Source of the DNA: an uncultured Bacilli bacterium
GTDB lineage: Bacteria > Bacillota_I > Bacilli_A > RF39 > UBA660
Assembly: GCA_947624045.1 (NCBI GenBank)
Contig: CANQIL010000003.1
Coordinates: forward strand, 1-64,000
Length of the DNA: 64,000 nucleotides
Direction of reading: 5' to 3'
Below the pieces are notes generated by a model. It was not told where the DNA came from and searched no databases. It was given only the letters and a program-made list of their open reading frames with translations. The position numbers were made by a program, and so were the translations under genes. Each line of letters opens with the position of its first letter. The first letter of the stretch is position 1. Of this stretch, positions 43,577-51,665 are shown one piece after another.

Positions 43577-43599
43577 TTGCATTTTTTGCCATATTTTAT

Positions 43600-43628
43600 T
43601 TGCATTTTTTCCTTTTCTATGCTATAAT
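43600..43628 (+). promoter_or_regulatory. rplS promoter and leader start
   Basis: TTGCAT (43600-43605), 17-nt spacer, TATAAT (43623-43628) with TGC. The following ~65-nt leader has GTGGGTTAATCCGC, reminiscent of the L19 leader of Firmicutes. Confidence 0.7.
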
Positions 43629-43702
43629 CTAGTTTGTCTAGTGGGTTAATCCGCTTATCTTTTGATTATGATTAACTAAAAAAATATTTTTAGGAGGGAC
43701 TT

Positions 43703-44047
43703 ATGAATTTAATAGACAAAATTAATGAAAAACAAATTAATCCAAATGTTCCTGAATTCCGTGTCGGTGATACTGTTAAAGTAGACGTAAAGATTATCGA
43801 GGGAAAAAGAGAACGTATCCAAGCTTTTGAGGGAGTTGTGGTTGCTCGTCGTGGTGGCTCAGTATCTGAAACATTTACAGTACGTAAAATGTCAAGTGGA
43901 GTTGGAGTAGAAAGAACTTTTCCAATTCATTCACCTAAAGTTGCTAATATTGAAGTTGTTAGAAAAGGTAAAGTAAGACGTGCTAAACTTAATTTCCTTA
44001 AAGAAAAAGTTGGCGGTTATCGTATTAAAGAAAGAACTAAAAAATAA
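43703..44047 (+). CDS. rplS: 50S ribosomal protein L19
   Basis: 114 aa. [40 protein letters not shown] and the end [13 protein letters not shown] are canonical. L19 lies at the 30S-50S interface. Separated from trmD by the export cluster, so it has its own promoter and leader. Confidence 0.97.
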   Translation: MNLIDKINEKQINPNVPEFRVGDTVKVDVKIIEGKRERIQAFEGVVVARRGGSVSETFTVRKMSSGVGVERTFPIHSPKVANIEVVRKGKVRRAKLNFLKEKVGGYRIKERTKK

Positions 44048-44060
44048 TTTGTATTTTCAG

Positions 44061-44090
44061 GGTAATTAACTTTTAATTATCTTTTTTTTT
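44061..44090 (+). terminator. Rho-independent terminator after rplS
   Basis: GGTAATTAA / TTAATTATC stem followed by ten T. Confidence 0.8.
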
Positions 44091-44133
44091 AATTTAAAAA
44101 AAAGGTAAACTATAAATTTCATAATTTGTTCTA

Positions 44134-44189
44134 TTGACAAGCGCGAACATTTGTATTATTATTAAATTGTTAAGAGAAATGTACAAATG
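44134..44189 (+). promoter_or_regulatory. abiF promoter with inverted repeat
   Basis: TTGACA (44134-44139), 17-nt spacer, TATTAT (44157-44162). An inverted repeat CATTTGTA (44148-44155) / TACAAATG (44182-44189) brackets the -10 box and the expected start site, a natural operator position. Confidence 0.65.
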
Positions 44190-44244
44190 ATAATATTGTC
44201 ACAAAGTATTTTAATTATATATTTTATTTTAGGAGGGCGATAGT

Positions 44245-45261
44245 ATGGTTGAAAATTATATTACAAACACTACAAGACCTATGATGAAAATTTCTGAAAT
44301 GGTCTCATATTTAAAAGAAAAAAATATTAAATTTGAAAAAATGACTGATATTGAGGCGGAAAATTATTTGAGATACAACAATAATTATTATAACGTGACA
44401 GCATATAAGCATAATTTTGATAGATATTTCATTGATGGAAAAGTTGTTGATAAATTTATAGATTTAGATTTTGCTTATTTAAAGGATTTATCTATTATTG
44501 ATTACAGAGTTAGATTAGTTCTATTTAAAATGACTATTGATATTGAGCATTATTTAAAAATAAGAATTTTAAACTTAATAGAAGATATTTATAAAGAAGA
44601 TGGTTATAAAATAGTTAATATGTATCTAGAGAAAGATTTTAATGATGAAAAGTTTTCTAAAAAAGTACATAATGATATATTAAAAAAAGTTGGAAGTAAA
44701 TATTATCATAAGATATTTTCCAAATATGATATTGACAAAGATAAAAAATTAGAAAACATACCAGTTTGGGAATTTCTAGAAATAATAACATTTGGTGATT
44801 TAGTTAATTTTTATGAATTTTTTGCTAAAGAGTATAAGTTGAAGAATGAAATTGATAACGTTTTTATTTTAAGGGAAATTGTAAAATTAAGAAATGCGGT
44901 TGCTCATAATTCTTGCATTTTATGTGACCTTGATAAAAAAGATAATAATTTTGCTCCTGATTTTAAAATAGTTCATTATTTAGACAATTGTGGAGTAGAA
45001 AAGAAAACAAGACAAAACAAATTAAGTAATTCAAGAATAAGGCAAATAACTTATACACTTTATATGTTTAATAAAATTGTGACTAGCACAGGTGTTAAAC
45101 TAAATGTCACTAATGATATAAATAATTTATTTTATGGGCGAATACTTTTACACAAAGAATACTATAATAATAATGAACTATTAAAATCAATATATGGCTA
45201 TTTTGATAAGATAATAAAAAAACATTATAGCATAAATATTGAAAAAAATAGTTTGACATAA
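44245..45261 (+). CDS. abiF: AbiF/AbiD (Abi_2 family) HEPN abortive-infection protein
   Basis: 338 aa. Typical Abi_2 opening (NTTRPMMKISEMVSYLKEKN, EAENYLRYNNNYYNVTAYKH) and the conserved IIDYRVRLVLFKMTIDIEHY. The segment KLRNAVAHNS holds RNAVAH (residues 216-221), an RX4H motif of HEPN ribonucleases. Abi_2 proteins cause abortive infection in lactococci, were reported with an adjacent structured RNA, and are proposed ancestors of Cas13. Good AGGAGGGCGATAGT site, own promoter with inverted repeat. Small RNAs start right behind its stop codon. It lies in a pocket of decayed genes, consistent with horizontal acquisition. Confidence 0.85.
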   Translation: MVENYITNTTRPMMKISEMVSYLKEKNIKFEKMTDIEAENYLRYNNNYYNVTAYKHNFDRYFIDGKVVDKFIDLDFAYLKDLSIIDYRVRLVLFKMTIDIEHYLKIRILNLIEDIYKEDGYKIVNMYLEKDFNDEKFSKKVHNDILKKVGSKYYHKIFSKYDIDKDKKLENIPVWEFLEIITFGDLVNFYEFFAKEYKLKNEIDNVFILREIVKLRNAVAHNSCILCDLDKKDNNFAPDFKIVHYLDNCGVEKKTRQNKLSNSRIRQITYTLYMFNKIVTSTGVKLNVTNDINNLFYGRILLHKEYYNNNELLKSIYGYFDKIIKKHYSINIEKNSLT

Positions 45262-45350
45262 TTATTATTATATGTTAATATAATTATGCGAGGAAAAAGT
45301 GTTTACACTTTTGCATGGACACTGTCTTAATTGATGGAGTCCTATTTTTC
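45253..45350 (+). ncRNA. Short structured RNA immediately downstream of abiF
   Basis: TTGACA (45253-45258) overlaps the abiF 3' end; TATAAT (45279-45284) or TAATAT (45276-45281) serves as -10. The predicted ~60-nt RNA (~45290-45350) has hairpin AAAAGTG-TTTA-CACTTTT flanked by TGC/GCA, then GGAC...AGTCC and a T run. The final hairpin resembles the last hairpin of the larger RNAs at 45.7-47.8 kb. Candidate RNA partner of AbiF. Confidence 0.5.
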
Positions 45351-45439
45351 TGCAATAAATTCCTAGTTTCATATAAATTTCATTTATTATGAATGGTTTT
45401 GTGGTTAATTATCAATAAAGAATTGGTGATGAAAAGTTA

Positions 45440-45518
45440 TTGACATTAAAAAAATTTAGAGTACAATTATAAGTGTCTAGTACTGATAGCCATTAATTTG
45501 GTGCGTCAGTTATTTTTT
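45440..45518 (+). ncRNA. Very short transcript with terminator
   Basis: TTGACA (45440-45445), 16-nt spacer, TACAAT (45462-45467), then ~45 nt containing ACTGA-TA-GCC...GGT...TCAGT and a T run (45511-45518). A promoter followed directly by a terminator; possibly a degenerate member of the same RNA set. Confidence 0.4.
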
Positions 45519-45559
45519 TGTGATTTATTTATAATTCTTACATATACTAATTTTACTAG

Positions 45560-45645
45560 TTAAAAGGTTAATTACATGATAAAGAAAGTCAGTTGGTTAG
45601 TAATACTAACTAGCTGAAAATGAAAGCACGAGAAATTTTAAAAAA
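45560..45645 (+). pseudogene. BRO-N gene remnant with palindrome
   Basis: A short translation, ESQLVSNTN-stop-LKMKARE, aligns with GSELPTNCRSLKFRAKDG of the intact BRO-N gene at 56859. The in-frame TAG shows decay. The palindrome at 45590-45616 lies at exactly the codons where the intact gene has its own different palindrome. The rest of the gene is gone. Confidence 0.6.
45590..45616 (+). repeat. Palindrome in BRO-N remnant
   Basis: Perfect core GTTAGTA-A-TACTAAC (45596-45610) with outer CAGTTG / TAGCTG extending it to a ~12-bp imperfect stem. The central A is the middle base of an AAT codon, as in the intact BRO-N gene. Confidence 0.85.
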
Positions 45646-45666
45646 GTGAAAAATGGAGTAAAAATA

Positions 45667-45810
45667 TTGCTTAAAAGTTACTTTTATGATACTATGGTTT
45701 TAGCAAGATTATCTTGCCAAAAATAAAAGGTAACATTCAGTTTTGGTAAGTTGAATGTCTACCTATTTGGATTTTACGACACTCATAACTGATGAGTGCT
45801 TATTTTTTAA
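45667..45810 (+). ncRNA. Structured small RNA, copy B, with its promoter
   Basis: Promoter TTGCTT (45667-45672), 17-nt spacer, TACTAT (45690-45695); transcript ~45702-45808. P1 GCAAGA-TTA-TCTTGC; linker CAAAAATAAAA; P2 GGTAACATTCA / TGAATGTCTACC (one bulged C); P3 CACTCAT-aactg-ATGAGTG with T run. It ends ~35 bp before the Fic gene, so it is either an independent RNA or an attenuated leader of fic. Confidence 0.75.
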
Positions 45811-45841
45811 TAATAAAAAATTATTAATGGGAAGTGATAGT

Positions 45842-46590
45842 ATGCTAATAGATAAAATAAAACTAGAATTAGTTGAACAGCGAAAATCAAAATTTAAGGG
45901 TAATATTTATCATTATTCTCAAGTTAATTTTGCTTATAACTCTAATAAAATAGAGGGGGACGTTTAACTGCAGACGAAACAGAAGAAATTTTTGAAACTA
46001 ATTCTTTTATTCCTGAAAGTGACGTTGCTATAAACATTGATGATTTAATAGAAATGAGAAATCATTTTCGTCTTTTCGATTATTGTCTAGATATTATTGA
46101 TGAAAAGTTATCTAAAGAAATAATGTTAAAAATGAATATGATATTAAAAAGAAATACTTCTTATGAAGAAAATCCACGTTATAATGTTGGTGGATTTAAA
46201 GTAGTGCCTAATAAAATTGGACTTATTAATATTATAAATACATCAGCTCCTGAAAATGTTGATAATGATTTAGATAATTTATTAAAAGAGTATAATAATT
46301 TAGAAAAAATTACTCTTGAAGACATAATTAATTTTTACTATCGTTTTGAACTTATTCATCCTTTTGGAAATGGCAATGGTAGGGTAGGAAGAATGATAAT
46401 GTTTAAAGAATGTTTAAGAAATAATATTATGCCCTTTATTGTTCTTGATAGCGATAGGAATCATTATATGAAAGGGTTAAAGGAATATAAAAAAGATAAA
46501 GCTTTCTTAATAGATACTATTAAACATGAGCAAGATTTATATGAAGAGGTTGCTAAGGATATGTTAAATTTTGAATTAGAAGATAAATAA
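45842..46590 (+). pseudogene. Fic-family AMP-transferase gene split by a frameshift in a G tract
   Basis: The first frame reads MLIDKIKLELVEQRKSKFKG through YNSNKIEG and stops at 45967; the second continues GRLTADETEEIFETN into the FIC core with HPFGNGNGRVGR (canonical HPFxxGNGRxxR). One base is missing in GAGGGGGA (G run 45955-45959): a sixth G restores IEG-GRLTADE. SNKIEG fits the (S/T)xxxE(G/N) inhibitory motif, so the break falls between the self-inhibitory helix and the catalytic core. If the second part is made from ATG 46054 it would lack the inhibitor. Fic proteins usually AMPylate targets such as gyrase. Real mutation, phase-variable tract or assembly error are all possible. Confidence 0.8.
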
Positions 46591-46604
46591 ATTATAAATT
46601 TCAG

Positions 46605-46790
46605 GAAGATTATTATTTTATTGTTATTGATGTTATTGGAGTTTTGACTGAATCAGATTATCAAAAATCAAGAAATTATTAGAAATAGCAAATTGAAATT
46701 GGCTCGCTAATATTAGATTTAATAAAAAAAGTCCAATAATTTAGCAGACGCGTCTGCCAAATTATACAAGAAGTAAAAAAGAAAAAAGAC
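46605..46790 (+). pseudogene. BRO-N gene remnant
   Basis: EDYYFIVIDVIGVLTESDYQ matches EEYYFSVVDVISALTDSKDA of the intact BRO-N gene at 56859, then stops at TAG 46680-46682. About 60 bp further, LADASAKLYKK surrounds a strong palindrome at the place expected for the in-gene palindrome of this family. Multiple stops: dead. Confidence 0.65.
46738..46763 (+). repeat. 26-bp near-perfect palindrome in a BRO-N remnant
   Basis: Perfect core GCAGACGCGTCTGC (46744-46757), extended to AATTT...AAATT with one A/C mismatch. GC-rich in an AT-rich surrounding. Confidence 0.85.
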
Positions 46791-47222
46791 AAAGCTATAA
46801 TAATGTTAATGAAATAATCAGGGTATATTAAATGGTTAGCTTAGACTTAGGTACTGAATTTATAGTATTTTAAAAGTGTAAAAAAACGAAGTGAAAAATT
46901 GTGAAAAATTTATGAAAATGTTACATAGTGTACGAAATCTAAAAAATATATGAAAAAATATTATATTAAATGCTTTAAAAGTGAAAAAGTGCAGACATCG
47001 TTTGCACAAATTCTTTGGGTCACATAATATGCTTATTTTAGACAAGATTAACTCTTTTAAAATTTCAGGTGGTAAATATTCTGATAATTCATATGAACTA
47101 ACTCTAATAGGTTTATGTATAAAGAATGGTCTAGAATTAAAGCTAGTATATAAAACATATTAAGAACTTAGATACTGAATTTACTAGTAATTTTAAAAGT
47201 GTAGAAAAATTGAGTAAAAATG
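46791..47222 (+). other. Decayed intergenic stretch with a repeated leader
   Basis: No intact gene seen. A ~45-bp sequence (CTTAG, TACTGAATTTA, TTTTAAAAGTGTA) occurs at about 46847-46885 and again at about 47166-47210, the second time leading straight into the promoter of small RNA copy C. An intervening 60-codon frame (46981-47163) resembles nothing known. Confidence 0.4.
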
Positions 47223-47368
47223 TTGCTTAAAAGTTACTTTTATGGTATTATGTATTTAGCAAGGAAAATTTGCATAAAATAAAAAAGGGAAACATTCAGT
47301 TTTTGCATGTTGAATGTCTACCTGTATTTTGAGTTGACACTCATAACTGATGAGTGCCTATTTTTTTA
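47223..47368 (+). ncRNA. Structured small RNA, copy C, with its promoter
   Basis: Promoter TTGCTT (47223-47228), 17-nt spacer, TATTAT (47246-47251); transcript ~47258-47367. P1 GCAAG-gaaaa-TTTGC, linker ATAAAATAAAAAA, P2 with ACATTCA / TGAATGT, P3 CACTCAT-aactg-ATGAGTG with T run. Very close to copy B including ~50 bp upstream of the promoter. Confidence 0.75.
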
Positions 47369-47439
47369 TTATAATAATCAAAAAAATTATTAACAATAAA
47401 ATGATACAAATGTATCGAAAGATTTTTATAATAAAAATT

Positions 47440-47555
47440 CTTTTTTGCATTTATACCAGACCTCCTTTCTATTCTAATAAGAATGAGGAGGTAGACACCC
47501 AACAACTGAAATATTCCCTGTAATTAATTATATACTATATTGAATTGTTTGACAA
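47440..47555 (-). ncRNA. Partial small RNA of the same family on the minus strand
   Basis: Reading the minus strand: TTGTCA (complement of 47550-47555), 17-nt spacer, TATAAT (complement of 47527-47532), then ACAGGGAATATTTCAGTTG and GTGTCTACC, matching the P2 region of copies B-D, and a hairpin ACCTCCT / AGGAGGT with inner ATTCT / AGAAT. P1 and a T run are missing. Confidence 0.5.
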
Positions 47556-47623
47556 TAGGATAATTCATAAAAATTGAAATATAAAAAGGTACAATTAAAA
47601 AAATAAAAAATATTCATTTATTG

Positions 47624-47796
47624 TTGCTTACAAGTGCATTTTATGATACAATATTTTTAGCAAGATAATCTTGCTAAGAATAGAGGAGGAAACTTTCAGT
47701 TTTGGTATGCTGAATGTCTACCTTTAATGTTTGATAGACATTTAATTCAATTTGACACTTATTCATAGCGAATGAGTGTCCTTTTAGTTTTTCATA
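47624..47796 (+). ncRNA. Structured small RNA, copy D, with its promoter
   Basis: Promoter TTGCTT (47624-47629), 17-nt spacer, TACAAT (47647-47652); transcript ~47659-47795. P1 GCAAGA-TAA-TCTTGC; P2 GGAAACTTTCA / TGAATGTCTACC; an extra ~25-nt insert; P3 GACACTTATTC-atagc-GAATGAGTGTC then T-rich. Compared with copies B and C, P3 is longer with matching changes in both arms. lepB has its own promoter just after, so this RNA is an independent unit. Confidence 0.72.
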
Positions 47797-47810
47797 TATA
47801 CAAAAAAATA

Positions 47811-47840
47811 TTGCTAAATAATTGGTATTTATTCTATAAT
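47811..47840 (+). promoter_or_regulatory. lepB promoter
   Basis: TTGCTA (47811-47816), 18-nt spacer, TATAAT (47835-47840), leaving a very short 5' leader. Confidence 0.6.
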
Positions 47841-47856
47841 AGTAATGGTGAATATA

Positions 47857-48369
47857 ATGGAAGAAGAAACAAAGGAAAAAGATAAAATCTCTAAAAAAGA
47901 AATAATAACTTACATATTAATAATAGTCATTATCATACTATTTAAAACATTTATCGCAACACCTATATTAGTAAGTGGCGACTCTATGAAAAAAACACTA
48001 CTAGATAAAGATATTTTAATATTAAATAAACTATCTTACTTAGGTAAAGACATAAAAAGATTTGATATAGTTGTAATTGACAATAAAAATGAATATTTAA
48101 TAAAAAGAGTAATAGGCTTACCAGGTGAAAAGATAACTTATAAAGATAATAAACTATATATAAACGATAAAAAAATAGCTGAGAATTTTTATCACGAAAA
48201 AACAGCTGACTTTGAAGAAAAAGTTCCTAAAGATAAATACTTTGTCTTAGGAGATAATAGAACAGTTTCTATTGATAGTCGTTATTTTGGAGCTTTTTCT
48301 AAAGAAAAAATATTAGGAAAAGCTGATTATGTAATATTTCCTTTTAAAAGATTTGGAAAAAAGAATTAA
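47857..48369 (+). CDS. lepB: Signal peptidase I (bacterial Ser/Lys type)
   Basis: About 170 aa. One membrane helix (ITYILIIVIIILFKTFIATP), nucleophile Ser in LVSGDSMKKTL, catalytic Lys in YLIKRVIGLPGEK and the C-terminal box LGDNRTVSIDSRYFG. This is the general type I peptidase; the SipW-like enzyme at 41099 is the specialised one. ATG 47857 is preferred over 47845 for the GGTGA spacing. Confidence 0.94.
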   Translation: MEEETKEKDKISKKEIITYILIIVIIILFKTFIATPILVSGDSMKKTLLDKDILILNKLSYLGKDIKRFDIVVIDNKNEYLIKRVIGLPGEKITYKDNKLYINDKKIAENFYHEKTADFEEKVPKDKYFVLGDNRTVSIDSRYFGAFSKEKILGKADYVIFPFKRFGKKN

Positions 48370-48481
48370 TACTAAACTAAAAATGTGTTAGGTTACTTTG
48401 CCTTTTTATGATATAATGGGAAGTGAATAGAAAAAACAAATTAAAACAAACTATTAATAGGGTTTTAAAGGGATGTGCTTT

Positions 48482-50104
48482 ATGAAGAAAAATACATTTT
48501 TAGGTGGAGCTCTTATATCTACACTAGGTATTATTATTGTAAAAATTATTGGAGTAATCTATGTTATTCCTTTTAATGCTCTAATTGGGGAAAAAGGTGG
48601 AGCTTTATACGGGTATGGTTATAATGTATATGCCCTTTTTTTATCAATATCTAGTGCTGGTTTTCCTTTTGCAGTTAGTAAGCTAACTAGTGAGTACTTA
48701 GCCTTAGGTAATAAAGAAGATGTATCTAATATTTATAAAATATCCAAAGTTGTTATTTTTGCCTTATCAATTGTTATGTTTTTACTATTATTCTTATTAG
48801 CTCGTCCTATTGCTTCTTTAATAGCCGTTTCTGGACTAGGTGGCAATACTGTTGATGATATAGTTTTAATACTTCGACTAGTATCGTTTGCTATCTTGAT
48901 AGTTCCATTCTTAAGTGTAACAAGAGGCTTTTTACAAGGACATAAAATTATAACACCCGGCAGTATCTCTCAAGTAATAGAGCAATTAGTACGCGTTATC
49001 GTTATCCTACTAGGTTGCTACTTAGCTTTAAAAGTCTTTAATCTAGGCTTAACAACAGCCGTTGGTATATCTGTCTTTGCTGCTTTTATTGGAGCCGTTT
49101 TTTCTTTAGTTTATTTACAAGTAAAACTTAAAGGCTCAAAAATCTATTCGAAAAAAGCTAAAAAGCCTACTAAAGCTCAAGCAACTAAAATAATTAAACG
49201 TTTATTTATCTATGCCATACCTTACGTTATCATTAGTATAGTAAGTAACCTTTATGAATTAACCGATATGATTATCATTCAAAGAACAATGTCTGATGTT
49301 TTACACATAAACGCTATGACGACAGAAGCCGTAAGTAGTATCTTCACAATATGGGGTGGCAAATTCAATGGTATTATCCTAGCCGGTATCATTGGTCTAA
49401 ATACTAGCCTAACTCCTAATTTAGTTTCAAGCTACACAAAGAAAAATATGAAAGATGTTACTAGTAAAATTAATAAATCACTTGAATATATCTTCTACAT
49501 AGCTGTTCCTTTAACTTTATTTTTATCATTCTTTTCTAATTCCTTATGGACAGTCTTCTATGGTCATAGTGAAATAGGTACAGTAGTTTATAGTTACTTT
49601 GTTTACTATGCCTTATTTGGAGGAATATTCACAGTACTAGTAAATATCTTACAAAGCTTAAGTAAATATAAAGAAGTAGTTATCAGTATAGTAATCGGTT
49701 TAATATTTAACTTAGTATTTGATGCTCCGTTTGTCTTATTATTTAATAGGTTAGGTTTGCAACCTGCTAATGGCGCTATAGTATGTGGCTTAATAGGTTA
49801 TACTATTTCTATTATCTACTCAATGTATGTTTTATACAAAAAAGATAACATCAGCTTTAAAGAAACTTTTACCAAAGTAAAAAAATATATCCCTTGTTCA
49901 ATAGTCTTTATAGTTGTCTTAATCATTTTAAAAAATGTTGTTCCTACTAATATAAATTCTAGGTTAATGCATATACCACTTTTAATGATAACCGGGCTAA
50001 TCTCTTTTGGCGTTTATGCTTTAGTTAGCTATTTCAATGGTAGTTTCCAAGAATTATTTCCTTTTATATTTAAAAAAAGAAAGGGCGAATATTATGAAAA
50101 ATAA
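48482..50104 (+). CDS. SpoVB/MurJ-like polysaccharide flippase (MOP superfamily)
   Basis: About 540 aa with ~14 membrane helices. The N-terminus FLGGALISTLGIIIVKIIGV and YAVPYVI-like IYAIPYVIISIVSNLYELTD match the SpoVB/MurJ-like branch of oligosaccharide and lipid II flippases. SpoVB is needed for spore cortex synthesis; vegetative lipid II export is the alternative. ATG 48482 fits AAAGGG better than 48473. Overlaps the aminotransferase gene. Confidence 0.88.
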   Translation: MKKNTFLGGALISTLGIIIVKIIGVIYVIPFNALIGEKGGALYGYGYNVYALFLSISSAGFPFAVSKLTSEYLALGNKEDVSNIYKISKVVIFALSIVMFLLLFLLARPIASLIAVSGLGGNTVDDIVLILRLVSFAILIVPFLSVTRGFLQGHKIITPGSISQVIEQLVRVIVILLGCYLALKVFNLGLTTAVGISVFAAFIGAVFSLVYLQVKLKGSKIYSKKAKKPTKAQATKIIKRLFIYAIPYVIISIVSNLYELTDMIIIQRTMSDVLHINAMTTEAVSSIFTIWGGKFNGIILAGIIGLNTSLTPNLVSSYTKKNMKDVTSKINKSLEYIFYIAVPLTLFLSFFSNSLWTVFYGHSEIGTVVYSYFVYYALFGGIFTVLVNILQSLSKYKEVVISIVIGLIFNLVFDAPFVLLFNRLGLQPANGAIVCGLIGYTISIIYSMYVLYKKDNISFKETFTKVKKYIPCSIVFIVVLIILKNVVPTNINSRLMHIPLLMITGLISFGVYALVSYFNGSFQELFPFIFKKRKGEYYEK

Positions 50105-51665
50105 AAGTAATATTTATGGTAATGAAAGACGAGAAAACTATTCTAAGGCTTTAGAAGAATTAGTAGAAAACTATAAAGAATTAGAACAAGAAAAAATAAT
50201 TATGGCAACAGAGAAAGACCATACATACTTTGATAACAAAGCTAAAAAAGTTGTTGACGGATATGACTTGGTAAACTTTGAAATAGAAAAATATGGTGAT
50301 GATAAAGTTAAAGAAATATATAGTAGTGATACTCTAAGTAATGGAAATCCTCTACGTTATAAGCCCTTTCCTAACTGCATTTTTAACGTAATAAAAGCTT
50401 GTTTTAAAAGAAGTCTTAATTGTTACCCCTCAACTATAGGTACAACTGCGGCAAGACTAGATTTAGTAAATTACTTAATCAAAGAGGGCTTTCCAAAAGA
50501 TGATAATGAATATTGTAGTGGCATAGGTGTTCATAATGTAGCTTTTGCTAATTCAACTACTCAAGCTTTTAGTCTGATTTTAAAAGTCATTGCTAGAAAG
50601 CACGATGTAATTATTATTCCGGCTCCAACTTATGGTATCTTTGTAGGTATTGCTGAAAAAATGGGCATTAACTGCGAAACTATCGATTTAAAAGAAGAAG
50701 ATGACTTTTTCGTTAACCCAAATGAACTTAGTGAAAAAATAACTGCTATAAATAAGCGTTTAGAAAAAGAATATAAAGATAAATTAGACTATATCCCCAA
50801 ATGTGTAGCTTTTCTAAATATAAATCCTCATAACCCAATAGGTAACGTTTTAACTATAGATGATATAGACCTTATAAAACAAATAAGCGACGTTTGCTTA
50901 GAAAAAGGTGTTTTTATAATTGATGATTTAATCTATCGCGATTTAACTTTTGATAGAGAAAAACTAGCCTTTCCTATAGCTTCCATACCTAAGTACTTTA
51001 ACAACACTATTTCCTTATTTGGTATTTCTAAATCGTTTGGTCTAGCTAGTTTTAGAGCCGGCTTTGTCGTTATGCCAACACCTATATTTTGGGGTTATGC
51101 TACCGAAATGTTTGACTTAATGGATTCCGTTCCTGTTTTGCAAGTAGAAGCCGTTCGCGGAGCCTTTAATGCTAGTAGTAAAAGATATAAAGCTTATTAT
51201 AAATACTTTCAAAAACTTATTCCTAAATATTTATACCAACTAGACTTAGTAAGTGCCTTAATCTATGGCATTGATTATATAAAAAGTAGTAAAACTAAAG
51301 AAAAAATTATTAAGGATATTTCTAAATATAGTAAAGATGATGATATAAAGCTTCAATTATTAAAGGGTATTAAAAATGTAAAAATTAGAAAAAAAACTTA
51401 TCCTCAATCAGGCTTCTTTATAGTAGTTGACTTTACTGATTTAAAAGGTAAATATTATAAAGGTAACTTAATAAACTCAGAGTATGATTTATTAAAAGCT
51501 TTATTTAACTATGGAAAAGTAAGATATTTAATGGGTGAAAACTTTATTTGGCCTTATCCTGATGAAATGGTCGCTAGAGTAAACTTTGCGATTAATAAAA
51601 AAGCCCTTATTCATAACTTTTATAAAATAAATTGTTTTGTAAGGATGTTGAAAGATGAAAATTAA
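50094..51665 (+). CDS. Class I/II PLP aminotransferase, long form
   Basis: About 523 aa, longer than standard aspartate aminotransferases (~400). PLP-lysine in LFGISKSFGLASFRAGF, substrate motif NINPHNPIGNVLT, and APTYGIFVGIAEKMG. The length and these motifs resemble aspartate aminotransferase/aspartate 4-decarboxylase-type proteins, though specific activity cannot be assigned. ATG 50094 follows AAAGGGCGAATATT and overlaps the flippase end; ends within the ATP-grasp start, so the three are coupled. Confidence 0.82.
   Translation: MKNKSNIYGNERRENYSKALEELVENYKELEQEKIIMATEKDHTYFDNKAKKVVDGYDLVNFEIEKYGDDKVKEIYSSDTLSNGNPLRYKPFPNCIFNVIKACFKRSLNCYPSTIGTTAARLDLVNYLIKEGFPKDDNEYCSGIGVHNVAFANSTTQAFSLILKVIARKHDVIIIPAPTYGIFVGIAEKMGINCETIDLKEEDDFFVNPNELSEKITAINKRLEKEYKDKLDYIPKCVAFLNINPHNPIGNVLTIDDIDLIKQISDVCLEKGVFIIDDLIYRDLTFDREKLAFPIASIPKYFNNTISLFGISKSFGLASFRAGFVVMPTPIFWGYATEMFDLMDSVPVLQVEAVRGAFNASSKRYKAYYKYFQKLIPKYLYQLDLVSALIYGIDYIKSSKTKEKIIKDISKYSKDDDIKLQLLKGIKNVKIRKKTYPQSGFFIVVDFTDLKGKYYKGNLINSEYDLLKALFNYGKVRYLMGENFIWPYPDEMVARVNFAINKKALIHNFYKINCFVRMLKDEN

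Noticed and set aside
45600-47800. CRISPR array or type III toxin-antitoxin RNA repeats near abiF
   Set aside because: The repeated units are whole RNA genes with promoters and terminators at irregular spacing, not short regular repeats with spacers, and not tandem pseudoknot repeats.
47811-47857. Small RNA copy D as a leader or riboswitch of lepB
   Set aside because: lepB has its own -35/-10 pair after the RNA's terminator, so copy D looks like a separate transcription unit.
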